Assembly: GCA_000827495.1 (NCBI GenBank)
Contig: KN817525.1
Coordinates: 588,644 to 652,643, forward strand
DNA from: Hypholoma sublateritium FD-334 SS-4
Lineage: Eukaryota > Basidiomycota > Agaricomycetes > Agaricales > Strophariaceae
Direction: 5' to 3'
Length of the DNA: 64,000 nucleotides
Shown here: positions 20,943 to 32,819 of the stretch, piece by piece
Layout: each line of letters begins with the position of its first letter
How positions within the stretch are numbered: the stretch's first letter is position 1
The notes under the pieces: model-generated
The model's input: only the letters and a program-made list of their open reading frames with translations
The model's database searches: none
What the model was told of the DNA's origin: nothing
Translations under genes and position numbers: made by a program

Positions 20943-23900
20943 TCATACATCCAGATCAAAGTCCATTAACGCATTATCACTGAGTCCACCGTCCCCGTAG
21001 TCGCCGTCATCGTCATCGTTTTGTTGTCTTTCTGTATCCAAAGCAAACTCCTTCTGTTTAGCCTGGGCCTTCTCGATATCTTCCAAGGTCCATAATGATA
21101 TTCCAGTTTGGTTTTCGTTGGGGTTTTGAGATATAGTGCGCATAAACAATTTAGAGAGGGTGATTGCCATGTCGGTCGACAAGTTTGAGGCAGTTTCTGT
21201 GATATATTGATTGATCCAACGAGGAAGCTTGGCTCTTTTGTCGGCTCTTGCGAAACGCTGCGCAGGTTTTGAACATTTGCTCTATGGAAAATAACGGAGA
21301 CCCACCTTGTCTGCAAAGATCATCAAACCCCAGTCGGTTTTACCGCGCAAAACTCGACCAACACATTGAGCAGCATTGCGCATGGCATCGAATCCCAAGA
21401 ACTCGGATTCTCTGATACGATAGGCATCACGTAAATATTCAAGACGAGCTTTCAGGATGCGACTTTCAGTATATTGATAGGGAACCCTAAAAAATTGGAA
21501 TTAAAAACGCATTGGTGAATGGCGGGAGAGAAATCACCCAAACATGATGACTGCACGGCCATAATTATGGTCAAAATCGATTCCTTCGGATACTTTCCCT
21601 CGCGCGACAGAAAGGAGGACTGCGCCGCGTCCGTTATCACATGCCTGACCAATATTATGTTGAGCCAGGGAAATATAGCGTGAATGAATGCATACTCTTC
21701 GATAGTTTTCGAGTGCTATGCTGGTTTCGTTGGCGTCGGGTGTTTCAACAAAAATAAGTTTATGTTTCCACACTTCATTGAGAATGCCCTGTTCGCATGT
21801 GAAGAAGAGATCAGACGCAAAAGACTGTTATTTACCATATCATTCCATGCAGCTACAATGGATTCCATGTATAGATAGCTGGGGAAGAATGCCACAATCC
21901 CGTCGGGCACTATTTTCGTGTATTCAATGAGAATACTTCCAAAATTTCGAACAACAGCTGGATCATTCCTGACTTCGAATCGCGAACTGATGGCTACTTG
22001 GTCGCTTCCGCGAGTTATGACCTCAATGATGGAAATGAGAGGTTTTTAAGAAGGTAAATCAACTCCATACTGACAAGGGGTAAAAATGCGTTTCTTGTCA
22101 ACGTCATTGGATATGTTTCTTGTACGACAGGGGTGAATTGGAGCATCTTGGGGTACATGTCGAGGGGTGAGATGGTCCCAGAGGTGATGACTACGCTGCT
22201 GAAGCGTTCAAATACTGGTTTTATGGCAAGAGATGGATCTAGACAACTAACTTCACGTGTAAGTAAGAGCAATACCAAGGGATAGAGATACTAACGTGAA
22301 ATGGAATACAGGGTTAGGGACCGTGGCGTTATCCGTCTCAAAAGGCTCCAGAATCAAGAGGAACCCTTTAGGTACAATGAATGACAATAAGTCATAAAGT
22401 GGAGCAAGGAAGATTTATGAAGTACCTTTTTCATATGTTGCAACTAACGTTGCGAAGCTTGCCACTTTCTGAAGGCTTGCATAATCATCTAACCGAGTAA
22501 GTTCAAGAGTCCGAATAAGCGATTGGAGTCTTTCAGCACAAAATCTAATCGAACATCTTCAGAAAGTCTCTACGATTGCTCTAGAGGACTAACCGCAGTG
22601 GCCGACGCTCGATATAGGTGATGTCCTTCAGATGCTGTAGAAAAGATAACGGCGTCTCTGCTACAACATGGAGCACACGCATCCGTGTCTAGGTATCACC
22701 ATGGTCAAGCAGATAACAGGGTGGGTCTTTTTTTGGAAAGACGAACCTTTATGTATTCTACAAATCTTTTCAAAAATGCGACGAAATGTTCCGCCTTTCG
22801 AATATTCCCAGGGATGGCCTCATGTAACAGGTCATCAGGGAGCACTGTAGATGTCACTTTTCAATTATACGGCGAGCATGCGCGAATATATTGCTTACAT
22901 GGATTACCCATGAAGCCGTCCGTGTCTGTGTCATCTGAGATAGATGATTGCAGCCCTTCAACTAGTTTGGCGTATTCGTCCTGGAGCTTGGCAACATCGG
23001 TAGTTTTGATCCTATCTTCGATTCAGAATCACGAAGCTCAAGAAGAATTTAAATATGGTACTCTTCAATTTTATCCGCGAGTTTGGCCACACTGCGGCCT
23101 GCTGCGTCCATCATCGGTCGAGTAAGGTCAATACTGAGAGATTCAATGCAAACGTTATCTAAAAAACGGCTCAGCCACTCAATTTCTTAGAACAGCGAGA
23201 GGCATACCAATGTTGTGAGCCTCGTCGAATACAACAATGGCATCCTTGGACATCTCTTTCGATACTTGCTGGGCGACTTTAGGATCGAGCAGATAATGGA
23301 AAGAATAAATGACGATATCCACAAAAGGCATCTACAGTTTAACGGTCAATTTGACGCAGCGCATACCTTATTCAAGATTCAAAGCTACCATTCGTCGAAC
23401 GGCGAAATAAGGGCAAACCCCTTTATCACGCCCGAACTGCAAGACATCCGCCAGAGTCCATATCCCAGGAGGTATCAATTGCCCAGGTTCCCCTTTTCCC
23501 AGCGTCTACGATTTATGTTAGGCAGCAGCATAAGAAAAACGAGGAAGATGTATACCTCATGCCAGTCGCATAGTTCAACAGATCCTGGATTCGCTCGTCC
23601 CTTTTCACAGGCGGAAGAATTGGTCAAATCCCGACAACGAGCATCCACAACCTTGCCCTTCTTCTCTTTTGCAACCTACACGAGATTAATTCAGTAATTC
23701 AGTATAAAAAGACAACGACAGTATATTTCTAACTTCAGGGTTTATGCATAAATTCTTGCGGCTTGTAAGACCAAGGCCGATGAAGTTTTTCTCCTTGTCC
23801 TTCTCTTCCTCTGTGTCTGAGCACTCTATTCGATATTCCATGAGACGTTTGAGTTCTGTGAGAGCCTTCTCGATTTCAGGAACGGTACGCGAGCAATATA

Positions 23901-24311
23901 TTAATTTCCGCTTGGTTGGGAAGAACTGAGAGCAATCAATATTATTCGAGCACAACGCTCTAGTAGTGCCCACCTGTTGATATGATACAATGAGAGACAA
24001 CAAAGACACCGTTTTCCCTGTCCCAGAAGGCATTTCGAGGACGCAGTGTCCCTACATAGATTCTTAACATGGTAAAGCTTAGAGGGACGGGGGAATTACC
24101 GTCGCGTCTAGCGTTCTTTTCAGATCACACATGTATGCATATTGTTCTATAGCGCGAAATTAACGATAGACGTCCTATGTTGTAATATCCATCGTAGCTC
24201 ACCAGGGTATATTCGGTCATAAGGAAATATTATCTATGTTCGGTAAAGAAGACATCCTGGCGAACCAAAGCAGAGGACACCCACAGGTAAGTTGTCAATA
24301 AAGAACTTCAT
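20943..24311 (-). CDS. RAD3: TFIIH subunit Rad3/XPD, 5'-3' DNA helicase
   Basis: The XPD-family helicase of TFIIH opens DNA in nucleotide excision repair and supports RNA polymerase II transcription. The first exons are very short: MKFFIDNLP (24311 down), then [10 protein letters not shown], then [17 protein letters not shown], which matches the Rad3 N terminus. Walker A is [15 protein letters not shown] (near 24000). The four cluster cysteines of the Fe-S domain are present: [24 protein letters not shown] and GVCPYFA. Motif II is [10 protein letters not shown] (near 23230), and motif VI is [20 protein letters not shown] (near 21350). The C-terminal tail is acidic ([11 protein letters not shown]) and ends DFDLDV. 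About a dozen introns. No broken motif seen. Its stop converges with that of the MCHRQ gene. Confidence 0.95.
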
Positions 24312-25125
24312 GGCGGAGTCTGTAGATGTTGCGTTTTCTAGCGTTCCCAATGTATACTATTTCTAGAGGAACTGTGGAACAGTCTTCGAGCGATTCCGCG
24401 AATTGTTTGCGTGTCTGCGTTTCAAATTGAACTTGAAGACTTGTGGCTGAGGCTGGCTCTGCAATCTTCACGAGCTTTTGAGTGGAACGACGTTGAGGGT
24501 CAGGCAATCAATTCAATTGCGATCCAACGGCTTCGTAAGGACTCAAGGAGTAGTGGTTCCGTCGTATGAATGAATATGGTCGCTGTTTCTTCGAAGTGCG
24601 GAGTCGGAGTCACTGTTAGGAATAATATTAGAGCTCTGGTAACGCACTTGGTATATTTCGTGTGACTTGGGGACAATACGGCCCGGTACTTCGTCCAAGT
24701 GTGCAGCAAAGTACTCACTAGTTGCTCACTAGCGCTCACTTTCCGCAGCCTTCAAGCGCGAACCAACACCAAGTAACTGCCGAAACCAAGTATCACTTTC
24801 AACCCACCTGGGAGCAATCGCCGGGTCTGGCAGCAAGCAAGTAGTACATAACAGTGTTAAGCCAGTAGTAAAAATGTTCGTTATTTCAAATTATTATACG
24901 TATGAGTGTCATGTCCTTCGTTCGTCCCTTGCACCTACTTGTACGTACGAATGGAAGATTGGTAAATATGTAGCAGTACTTGAAGCAGAATTGATACATC
25001 TTGAAACCACATTGGCTATTTATCAATGTACATTCTAGGATTTCCAAAAAATATGACAGCAATCAAATCATCGGAGAAAATACATATATTTACACGGTGA
25101 ATTAGACAGTCGGAAGTGCTTGAGC
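24312..25125. other. Intergenic region upstream of RAD3
   Basis: Two minus-strand open frames (24500-24739 and 24295-24507) look protein-like but begin at GTG and TTG, and I could not splice them into a gene. The remainder, 24740-25125, is AT-rich and holds the 3' end of the GH5 gene plus the RAD3 promoter. Confidence 0.4.
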
Positions 25126-27484
25126 TTAATCGGGCCCGAAAGCTTGTGCTGCCTGCTGAAGAACTCCAACGGCCTGGGTTTGTGCGTTACTGAGTATTGC
25201 AAAGATGGTTAGCAAAATGTCACTGAATGCACGGGCCCATATTACATACCCAACGCCTTGCAAACCGTAACCGTCGTTGGGGGAGAATCCAGTACCGGTA
25301 ACCTCGGGGCTGATACCCGTACCGGTGACGGTGGGGCTAATGACAGTGCCAGTAGATGTTGATAAATTCCCTTGTGTCCACTGAAAAGGCCTTAGAAGGA
25401 TACGACAATAGATATACAGAAATACAAACCTGATATTGAAGCATTCCCTGGAGACCACCTTGTATTCCAGCCTGGAGCCATTGCGCATAGGCGTCGTCGC
25501 GTTGTTGGTCCGTCACGCCGAAGGGTTGGGTAGTAGTTTGATTAGTTCCTACGTGATTGAAAGGTTAGATTATCCGAACGGAGGGAGGTATGTTTGTGGG
25601 CTCGTTCACCTGAATCAGGTCCAAAGGGTGCTACTGTGGTGTTGAAGGGAACAAAGACAGGCGCATTTGCCTGAGTGACGAGACCAAAGGCAAGTAGGAC
25701 AACAGGTTTCGATAAGCTAGATGATCGTTGTTAGAAAAAAATGATTTCATTCTTCGAAAACTAAGATTGACGTACATTGTCCCAACTTCCGCATGTCTGT
25801 TGATCCAGTTGATCCCTCCATTTACCGTATTATTGAAAGCAGGTAAAGAGGGGTCAATGATGAAGTCGAGGTTATCCTGATCCGGGAGCAATTGGAACGT
25901 GCTAAAAGCAATATTTGGGACGGCTGATATGTCTTCGCTGTCAACGCCTGAGGAGCCATCGAAAGCCGATCCCACGCCCTGGTCTGCCGAATCCTGGCGT
26001 TTTGTTGCTAAATTGCAACAGGTGAGAACAATATTTCTTTTTGAGAGATAGCGCAAATGCAAGTACCAGTTGATACCCATCGCCCTCTAATTTTGATACC
26101 TCCCGGTGAAGCGGATGCCGTGCGTTGCTCGAATTTCCTAGCCTCCTTCTGGGCCGCTTTACGTTCAGCCAACAATCTTTTCTTCGTAAGTGGCTTTGCT
26201 GCACGACGTTTTACAACCGGCGTAGCCGAAGTCGTAGGAGGGGGGGGAGCCTTGAAAAAGAGCTTCTGGCAGTCCGCACAGAAGAAGCCCTGATTTCTGG
26301 GAATGGCTTAATGAAATGAACTATGTTTGCCCGATGATATTCTCACATACCCGGATGATACCAGATGATTGGGATCAATGGATCGGATGTGCGAAGAAAT
26401 ATTCGCATGGAATTGGGTAATCGTCAAGGTCGTGCAGGTGGCGGATGAGGGTAAAGATGAGTTACATCTAAGAATTTGAAGTAAATATTGGATGAGGCAA
26501 GAGATATAGATTCGATGAAAAAGACCTTGGGTCATTGGCAACTTCCCTGGAGAAGCAAGGGTGCGTCAGCTTGTCTGCACCAAAGAGCACGTATAATATA
26601 AATGACCATGAAAATACCGATGTGTTGTTGACATAGCGGTTTACGATGTTGGTAACGTAGTTCGTGAATTGTGTTTGAACAGTAGGGTTCGTGTAAAATT
26701 GGTCGTGGCTTTTGTTGTCATTGCCGAATTCGCGCACATAGGCATCCATCCCACCTAAGTGACACGACACCATATTCAATAACACACTCCAATGTAATAG
26801 ATAATGTCATTACCATAGTCGTTGCTGAGGGTATTCCGAGGAAGCGAGTTGTTTGTACCCTGTGTAACATCGCGGGCAGTGATATTTGAAGTTAGGCTGT
26901 CGGTGATATTATCCAGTAGAGGGAGAGGATTCCAGTTATTCGTCAAGGAAAGAAGTACAAAAATGTTGTGCTTTTCGGCCAACTGAATAACGGTATCGAG
27001 CCTCTGAAGGCCATTGGCGCCAGTATTGAGCGTCGTAGTGCCATTAGCAATCAATTGGAACCAAGTGCCGTTCTCGGGGATTGTAGTAACGTCTGATAGA
27101 AATCATTATGAGCGATTTCTAAACTCCAGGGGTTCAATTGTGCTCACCATTAAATGCCCAGACCCTGACGACCTTGATTCCCGCAGCCGACATATTACCC
27201 AGTGTATTATCGATGTCTTCATCTGAGTTCAACGTCGGTAACCAGTATGCATTGGTTCCTACAAAGGTTAATTGGCTGTTATCGCTGGGTAAGCAAACAA
27301 CAGCAAGATGTATTAAGAAAAACTTGACTGACCTTCCATTTACCATGAAGTTGCCATTTGCGTCGGTCGAGACGAACGAGGAGGGAGGGTGGACGCTATC
27401 CCTCACAGTGATCGTTCTTGTCGGTGTTGCCGCAGACGCAAGCAAAGCACTAAGAAGCACCAGCACTAGCTGGACGAAGTGCAT
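25126..27484 (-). CDS. Secreted GH5 mannanase-like protein, probably catalytically inactive
   Basis: The ATG at 27482-27484 opens a signal peptide (MHFVQLVLVLLSALLASAA). Joined exons follow the GH5_7 endo-beta-1,4-mannanase fold: VGTNAYWLP, GIKVVRVWAFN, QRLDTVIQLAEKHNIFVLLS, GGMDAYVREFG, SWEVANDPRC, SIDPNHLVSSG, NIAFSTFQLLPD, GINWINRHAEVG, KPVVLLAFGLVTQ. Against active mannanases, the acid/base Glu of NEP is Asp (codon 26531-26533), the His and Tyr of HLYPD are Gln and Leu (25880-25894), and the nucleophile Glu before the aromatic of EEYG is Ala (25689-25691). About 90 residues between VSSG and the QLLPD strand form an insertion with a basic block (VKRRAAKPLTKKRLLAERK). A Thr/Ser/Gly-rich stretch (STSTGTVISPTVTGTGISP) lies near the C terminus. 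Reading frames are intact, so it is probably an expressed non-enzyme, perhaps binding polysaccharide. Confidence 0.85.
26526..26546 (-). other. 21-nt microexon carrying the EVANDPR motif of the GH5 protein
   Basis: Read on the minus strand, the segment between a CTCCAG acceptor and a GTCTTT donor is 21 nt and encodes EVANDPR with split end codons, joining SW before and CN after. The altered acid/base motif (NDP for NEP) therefore sits on its own microexon. The frame is kept on both sides. Confidence 0.7.
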
Positions 27485-29154
27485 CACTGCAGGACTCTGG
27501 AAGGCCGTGAATTTGGAATGGCAAGGGGCAAAGGCGGCCTAGAATTTGGCTAGCTAATATTATATTTTCCCAAGATTTGTTTCGCATGGTTTGGCCGTGT
27601 CGCATATATAGCGTAACAGGGTCCGGTGCCATCGAAGCAGATGGCGGCATGAGGCGGGCATGTGGAATGGCCTTTGTGGGGATGCAATCTGCTTGTTTAG
27701 TGCGGTATGGTGCTGTGCGCGACCACTGATTGGTTTGAAAGCGCCGGTTTCTACGGGATGAAATTTACATCAGTTTTATTCAGATAACAAATATTTCACG
27801 ACCGGTTGGAGGCTGAGTACGACGCGCGCTGTGCGGCATCATTGTGAGTGAGTGGGCGCTGTATTCTATGTAACTTCATCTTCCCGCGATAGAATGTAAA
27901 GTAAGGGGTTAGGAATGAACCAAAACTAAACGGCTAAAAGAGCCCTGTGTAGTAAAATATTTACCGAAGATAGGCGCTCGTGACGCCGAGTCACATGTTT
28001 GATATGCACGTTGCAAGTAACGCCGCCCGGGGGCCGAATAGTCCGAGTCGGCGCTCTTGGCCCACCCGACGTGCTAACCGCTTTCTACAGCAACTTCCAC
28101 GCAGCTTCACGGTCAAATCTGAATAATATTTCCTCCCGCACAACATCTATCGACAGGATACTTCAAATCCGTTAGCACTGTACCGACGCAGTACTGACAG
28201 TGACAGGCTCCCATCCGCAGTGCCTGCAGCGCCCGGTCTAGTGCTCTCTCCCGTTAGCCTATACTTTCTTCCACTTCCCGTTCCGCATTTAGCACATTTT
28301 CTTCCATTAATTTGATTCTCTAGAATTGACCATGTATCTTCTTTCTCCAAGACTCCAACATTTCTTTGCTTTTGCTAGCACGAAGATCACGAATTCCGAG
28401 TCAATCAGTAGATGTTTTGCTCAGTGCTCACACCATTAATTGTTCATGGCGCTCACATGAACTAAGTATGTAAGTACTGGTAAGGTACTGTTCTATATTC
28501 CCTGCCACCATTCATCACCATCAGATTCTGATTTTGAACCTAATAGTACAGGTCGATTGCAAGGTTATAAATAAAGTGTATATACTCATGAATGTCAACA
28601 GTGCGAAGTGAGTATGCAGTTCCGCATTGGGTCTAGCTATGGTCTTTTTTTTTAGGACTCGGATTGTGAGCCTTGTCGCCTCCATATCAAGTGATCGATT
28701 GAGTCTGTAAAGGAGACTAAGTACCTGGCAGCTGTGACATAAATTTACGTGAGTTCAATGAAATTATGCAAGGGAGCAAGGCTGTTCAACATTGGTTCAA
28801 CATATTTCGGAATTACCGGCACCGCTGATCCAGGTCTCATTGCTCAAGCTCAAGCTTATTGATTATCAATTTATATGACCATTGGGTCAAAGCAGACCGC
28901 AGATTGAACGCAGACCAGAGACTACTTATCATTGACTTATCATTGTATCAAAGTTGTTGAACTTGACGCCATAAAATCTGTACCTAACTGGCCAGGGCAG
29001 CTGCTCAATCGAGAATTGACCAAGGGAAGTCGGAGAAAAGTTGCTTTTGGCTTCGAATTTGAAGCTCAGGACAGCGAGCAGTACTTGAGCACATGATATA
29101 GCGTCGAGCGGCGTGCGCCGCGCATGTCCTGTTTTATGCCTATCGATATATCGG
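27485..29154. promoter_or_regulatory. Divergent intergenic region, GH5 gene / DPP III
   Basis: This is 1.7 kb between the starts of two divergent genes. No coding exon was recognised; the longest frames begin at non-ATG codons. It is AT-rich around 28.3-29.0 kb. It must carry both promoters and could hold a noncoding RNA, but nothing specific is visible. Confidence 0.4.
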
Positions 29155-32100
29155 ATGCTACGAGCCGGTCATAGGATTCGAGTGCAAAATCTCTTCAAAC
29201 CTGCTTCCCATCGCAATCAGCCTCATCCCTTCCCATCTACTGGATTGACCAGATTCACATACCCAGGTCAATATACACGCAATATGGCCAGTAGTGCTGC
29301 AATTCAAGCCGAGCGATTCCTTGCGGATCGTGCTGCGCCCTTATGTAGTCTGGATATTGCTAAATCATTCGAACTACTCAGGTTAGTGCTTTCAAACTCA
29401 TGAGAACGATCCTTGAGGGTTTAAATGACATTTTAAATCAGTGACACAGAGAAAAAATACGCCCATCATCTCGGAGAGGCCTCTTGGGAGGGTGCAAGGA
29501 TCATTCAAGGCTTGTCATGTTAATCTTGGTGCCTATGCAATCTCAATCGTATGGTAACAGGACAATGGACTCCACAAGCACAAGAGCTCTTCGAGCTACT
29601 CATCCTAACTTTCAGTGACGATAAAGGAGGCTTTGCGGATATGGACAGGTTGAAATGGTCTGCTGGTCTTGATTCGTCTGAATGGGAAGACTTACTGCAA
29701 TATACCACACAGGCACGTCAGCCTAAACCCCTCACTTCTGTGCAGCTAACGAGATATCTATCGTGGCAATATTTCTAGGTTCTAAGCAATCTTGTCAACT
29801 TTAAATCCTTTGGTTTTACTAAGATTGTACCAAGAGTATCATCTGACAAATTTGAAGCCGTCATTACAACTTCTATCAATAGTAACAAAGTGGTGCCTCT
29901 CTGGAATTCTGTTAGCAAACCTACTTTATGTTTGCCATCGCCAGCCTCTCATTCAGTCGCAAACGACTTCTTTGTAGCTCAAAGACCACATATATGCCAC
30001 CAGTCCCGAGTCAAGCCTTTTCATTGGGAAGCGCGATCTGGGCCATATCTCCAATTATTATCTTGGGGAACCTATCAACGATGACGAAGTCGCTGCTGTC
30101 CAGGCTGCTTCTGAGAAAATTGGGATCGATGTCTTGAATACTAGGTCGGTATATCATTCCCTGCCATTTACCTTCACTTTCTAATGGTTGACATTCATCG
30201 TAGGGTCATCAAGAATTCATATGCGGACTTTACACTCTTGGTTGCATCGGCTGATACATCGCAATCCGTGGCAGTTCATGAGGTCGAAGTAAAGGGGAGA
30301 AGCAAGGCTAAACTGACCGTTCAACACGGAGATTTCTCTGGCGCTCTGGCTAAAGTTGTAGCGGCTTTGAAGGAGGTAATTTCATGTTTTCTTACATATC
30401 TCAGAATGTACTGGTCTGACGATGAGGCCAGGCAAGAAAATACACTGCAAATGAGAACCAAGCCAACATGATCGATGCATACATTCAGTCGTATGTGCTA
30501 CGCTCGAGCCAGTTACATAGTCAACTAAAGATGTCCGTCACCTTTACAGCTTCAAGACTGGATCCATCCAAGACCATAAGGACGGATCAAAGTGGTGGGT
30601 CAAGGATGTGGGACCGGTTGTTGAGTCTTACATCGGTGTAAGCTTTCCAGAAGCAATTTGGCACTGCCACGCCTAGATCATGCTAAAAATTCTCTGGCAA
30701 TATTCAGTTCATTGAAACCTATGTTGACCCATATGGAGGTCGCGCAGAATGGGAAGGTAATGGTGTTTGCTTATCATGCAGCTGATTTTCTCATTAAAAA
30801 TTGCTTTAGGGTTCACTGCCATTGTTAACAAGAAACTAAGCGCTAAATACGAAACACTGGTTAATGGTGCCCCCGATTTCATCAAGGTCCTTCCGTGGGG
30901 CAAAGACTTTGAAGTTGATGTCTTCCGAAAGCCCGATTTCACAGCTTTGGAAGTTGTCACGTTTGCTACTGGAGGTAAATTTGACCAAGTCTCCCGCCGG
31001 CCCCATTGATCTGTGTTCACATACTGTGTTATTTGACCAGGAATTCCGGCGGGTATCAATGTAAGTAATCATCATCTCCCCTTAAACCTATCGGCTGACG
31101 TTGTTCGAAGATCCCTGTAAGATTAGACCCAGTCCTGTCCACCAGAGACCAATAACGACCAATCCCACAGAACTATTACGACATCAGAGAGTCTTCGGGT
31201 TTCAAGAACGTCTCATTGGCGGTACGGTTTCATGTGAATGGCCAGTTCTATCTTCTGATTTAATTTCCCGCAGAATATTCTTGCAGCCAAAGCTCCCAGT
31301 ATGTGATTGGAATTCATTCGACGAAATTGTAATCTCACGCCATGTAGACGAAGAATTGACTTTCATCCATCCCGACGATGTTGACCTGTATAACGCTTGG
31401 GATAGCAGAGCCTTCGAGGTGCAAGTCGCAAATCATGAACTTCTGGGACATGGTTCTGGAAAACTCTTTGAAGAGTATGCAGACGGCACAAAGAATTTCG
31501 ACCCCGAAAAGGTTTAGTCCTTGTTACATGTATATGAGTCCCACTTACGCTCCTGGTATCCACAGATCGTTAACCCCCTAACTGGAGGAAAGATGTATTT
31601 ACAACTTACTGAGACCCACGTAGCTCTCGTCGCTAATAATCCGCAGCACTTCATGGTACAAGCCAGGCCAAACGCCCGGTTCTGTTCTGGGGGAGGTGTC
31701 ATCGTCCATGGAGGAATGTCGCGCAGAAACTGTTGGCTTGTATCGTGAGTGATAAATCATCTCTTCGGATGTCGGTGCGCTCAGACCGAACATTGGGACA
31801 TTAGTTGTCAGCAACCCTGAGATCCTCAAGATCTTTAATGTCGGTGAAGTCCACAGTCCATGTTGGTGCCATACTGAAGTGTTCTCGCGCTGTGCAGTAT
31901 GTGGACGAAAAGGAGAAAGAAGACATCCAGTACATCAATTTCCTACTTATGGCGCGAGCTGGTTTGAGGGCTTTGGAGTTTTACGACCCTGCCACCCAAA
32001 AGCACGGCCAGGCCCATATGCAGGCCCGGTGCGATCTCATTTTTAGTTATCTCTCTTGGTTGACTCACTATTGTTATCTAGACTGGGTATCACCCAGCAC

Positions 32101-32594
32101 CTGATCCATTCGGGAATAGCTCGTTTGGAAGAAGTGCGCGATAGCAATGGCACTCTTGAGAATCTCTATGTCAGAGTATGTACCCGTGTCATGGTTTGGG
32201 CCGAGGTATTGATCCACTTTGATTCCCCCCAAGGTCGATCGCTCGCTCGTGCTGTCCAAAGGCAGGGAAGCCGCAGGGAAACTGTTAATAGAACTTCAGG
32301 TCCGCAAGAGTACCGCAGATGCCGCAGGTTCTCGTGAGTACTATACCAATCTTACAAAACCCCTGGTCGGCTGGGAGGGGGAGATTCGCGATCTTGTGCT
32401 TCGCAAGAAACTGGTACGTCCACAGTGCTTCCCGGGTTGCGAGGCAGTTTTGACTTCTTATCTTTGGTAATTAGCCTCGCAAAATATTTGTCCAACCAAA
32501 CACAGTCTTGGTGGACGATAAGATCGTCCTCAAGGAGTATCCATTGACACCGGCTGGTGTCATCCAGAGTTTCGTTGAGCGCAAACTACTTTGA
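29155..32594 (+). CDS. Dipeptidyl peptidase III
   Basis: This M49 zinc metallopeptidase removes dipeptides from the N terminus of oligopeptides. Joined exons match the family throughout: [85 protein letters not shown], and [20 protein letters not shown]. The zinc motif [11 protein letters not shown] is at about 31434-31465, and the second motif [11 protein letters not shown] follows after [13 protein letters not shown] (about 31660-31740). The end is [20 protein letters not shown]. Two starts are possible: ATG 29284 gives the usual cytosolic length, while ATG 29155 adds 43 residues rich in Arg, Ser and hydrophobics ([15 protein letters not shown]) that look like a mitochondrial presequence. 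I give the longer form. About fifteen introns; the catalytic set appears complete. Confidence 0.93.
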
Positions 32595-32819
32595 CCTGGT
32601 CCTTTAGACCTGAAATATCGCCTTTGGAATCAAGCAATGGATGGATGCGTCTAGCTAGGCTAAACGTATAAGCATATTAACACGTCTATACAAATGCGAA
32701 TCAATACGAACTACTTAGCAAAGAAATAGATCCAACAGGATGATGATGTGCTACATACATAAATGGTAGAGAATAATAATGAAGGTAATTTAGGGATCCC
32801 ATACTTTTACTTAGGTAAT

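Noticed and set aside
24295..24739. Two protein-like minus-strand frames directly upstream of RAD3
   Set aside because: They begin at TTG and GTG, the second one overlaps the RAD3 start, and no splice joining gave a continuous protein with an ATG or a known domain.
28147..28350. 67-codon minus-strand frame
   Set aside because: Starts at TTG, no domain, no neighbouring exons.
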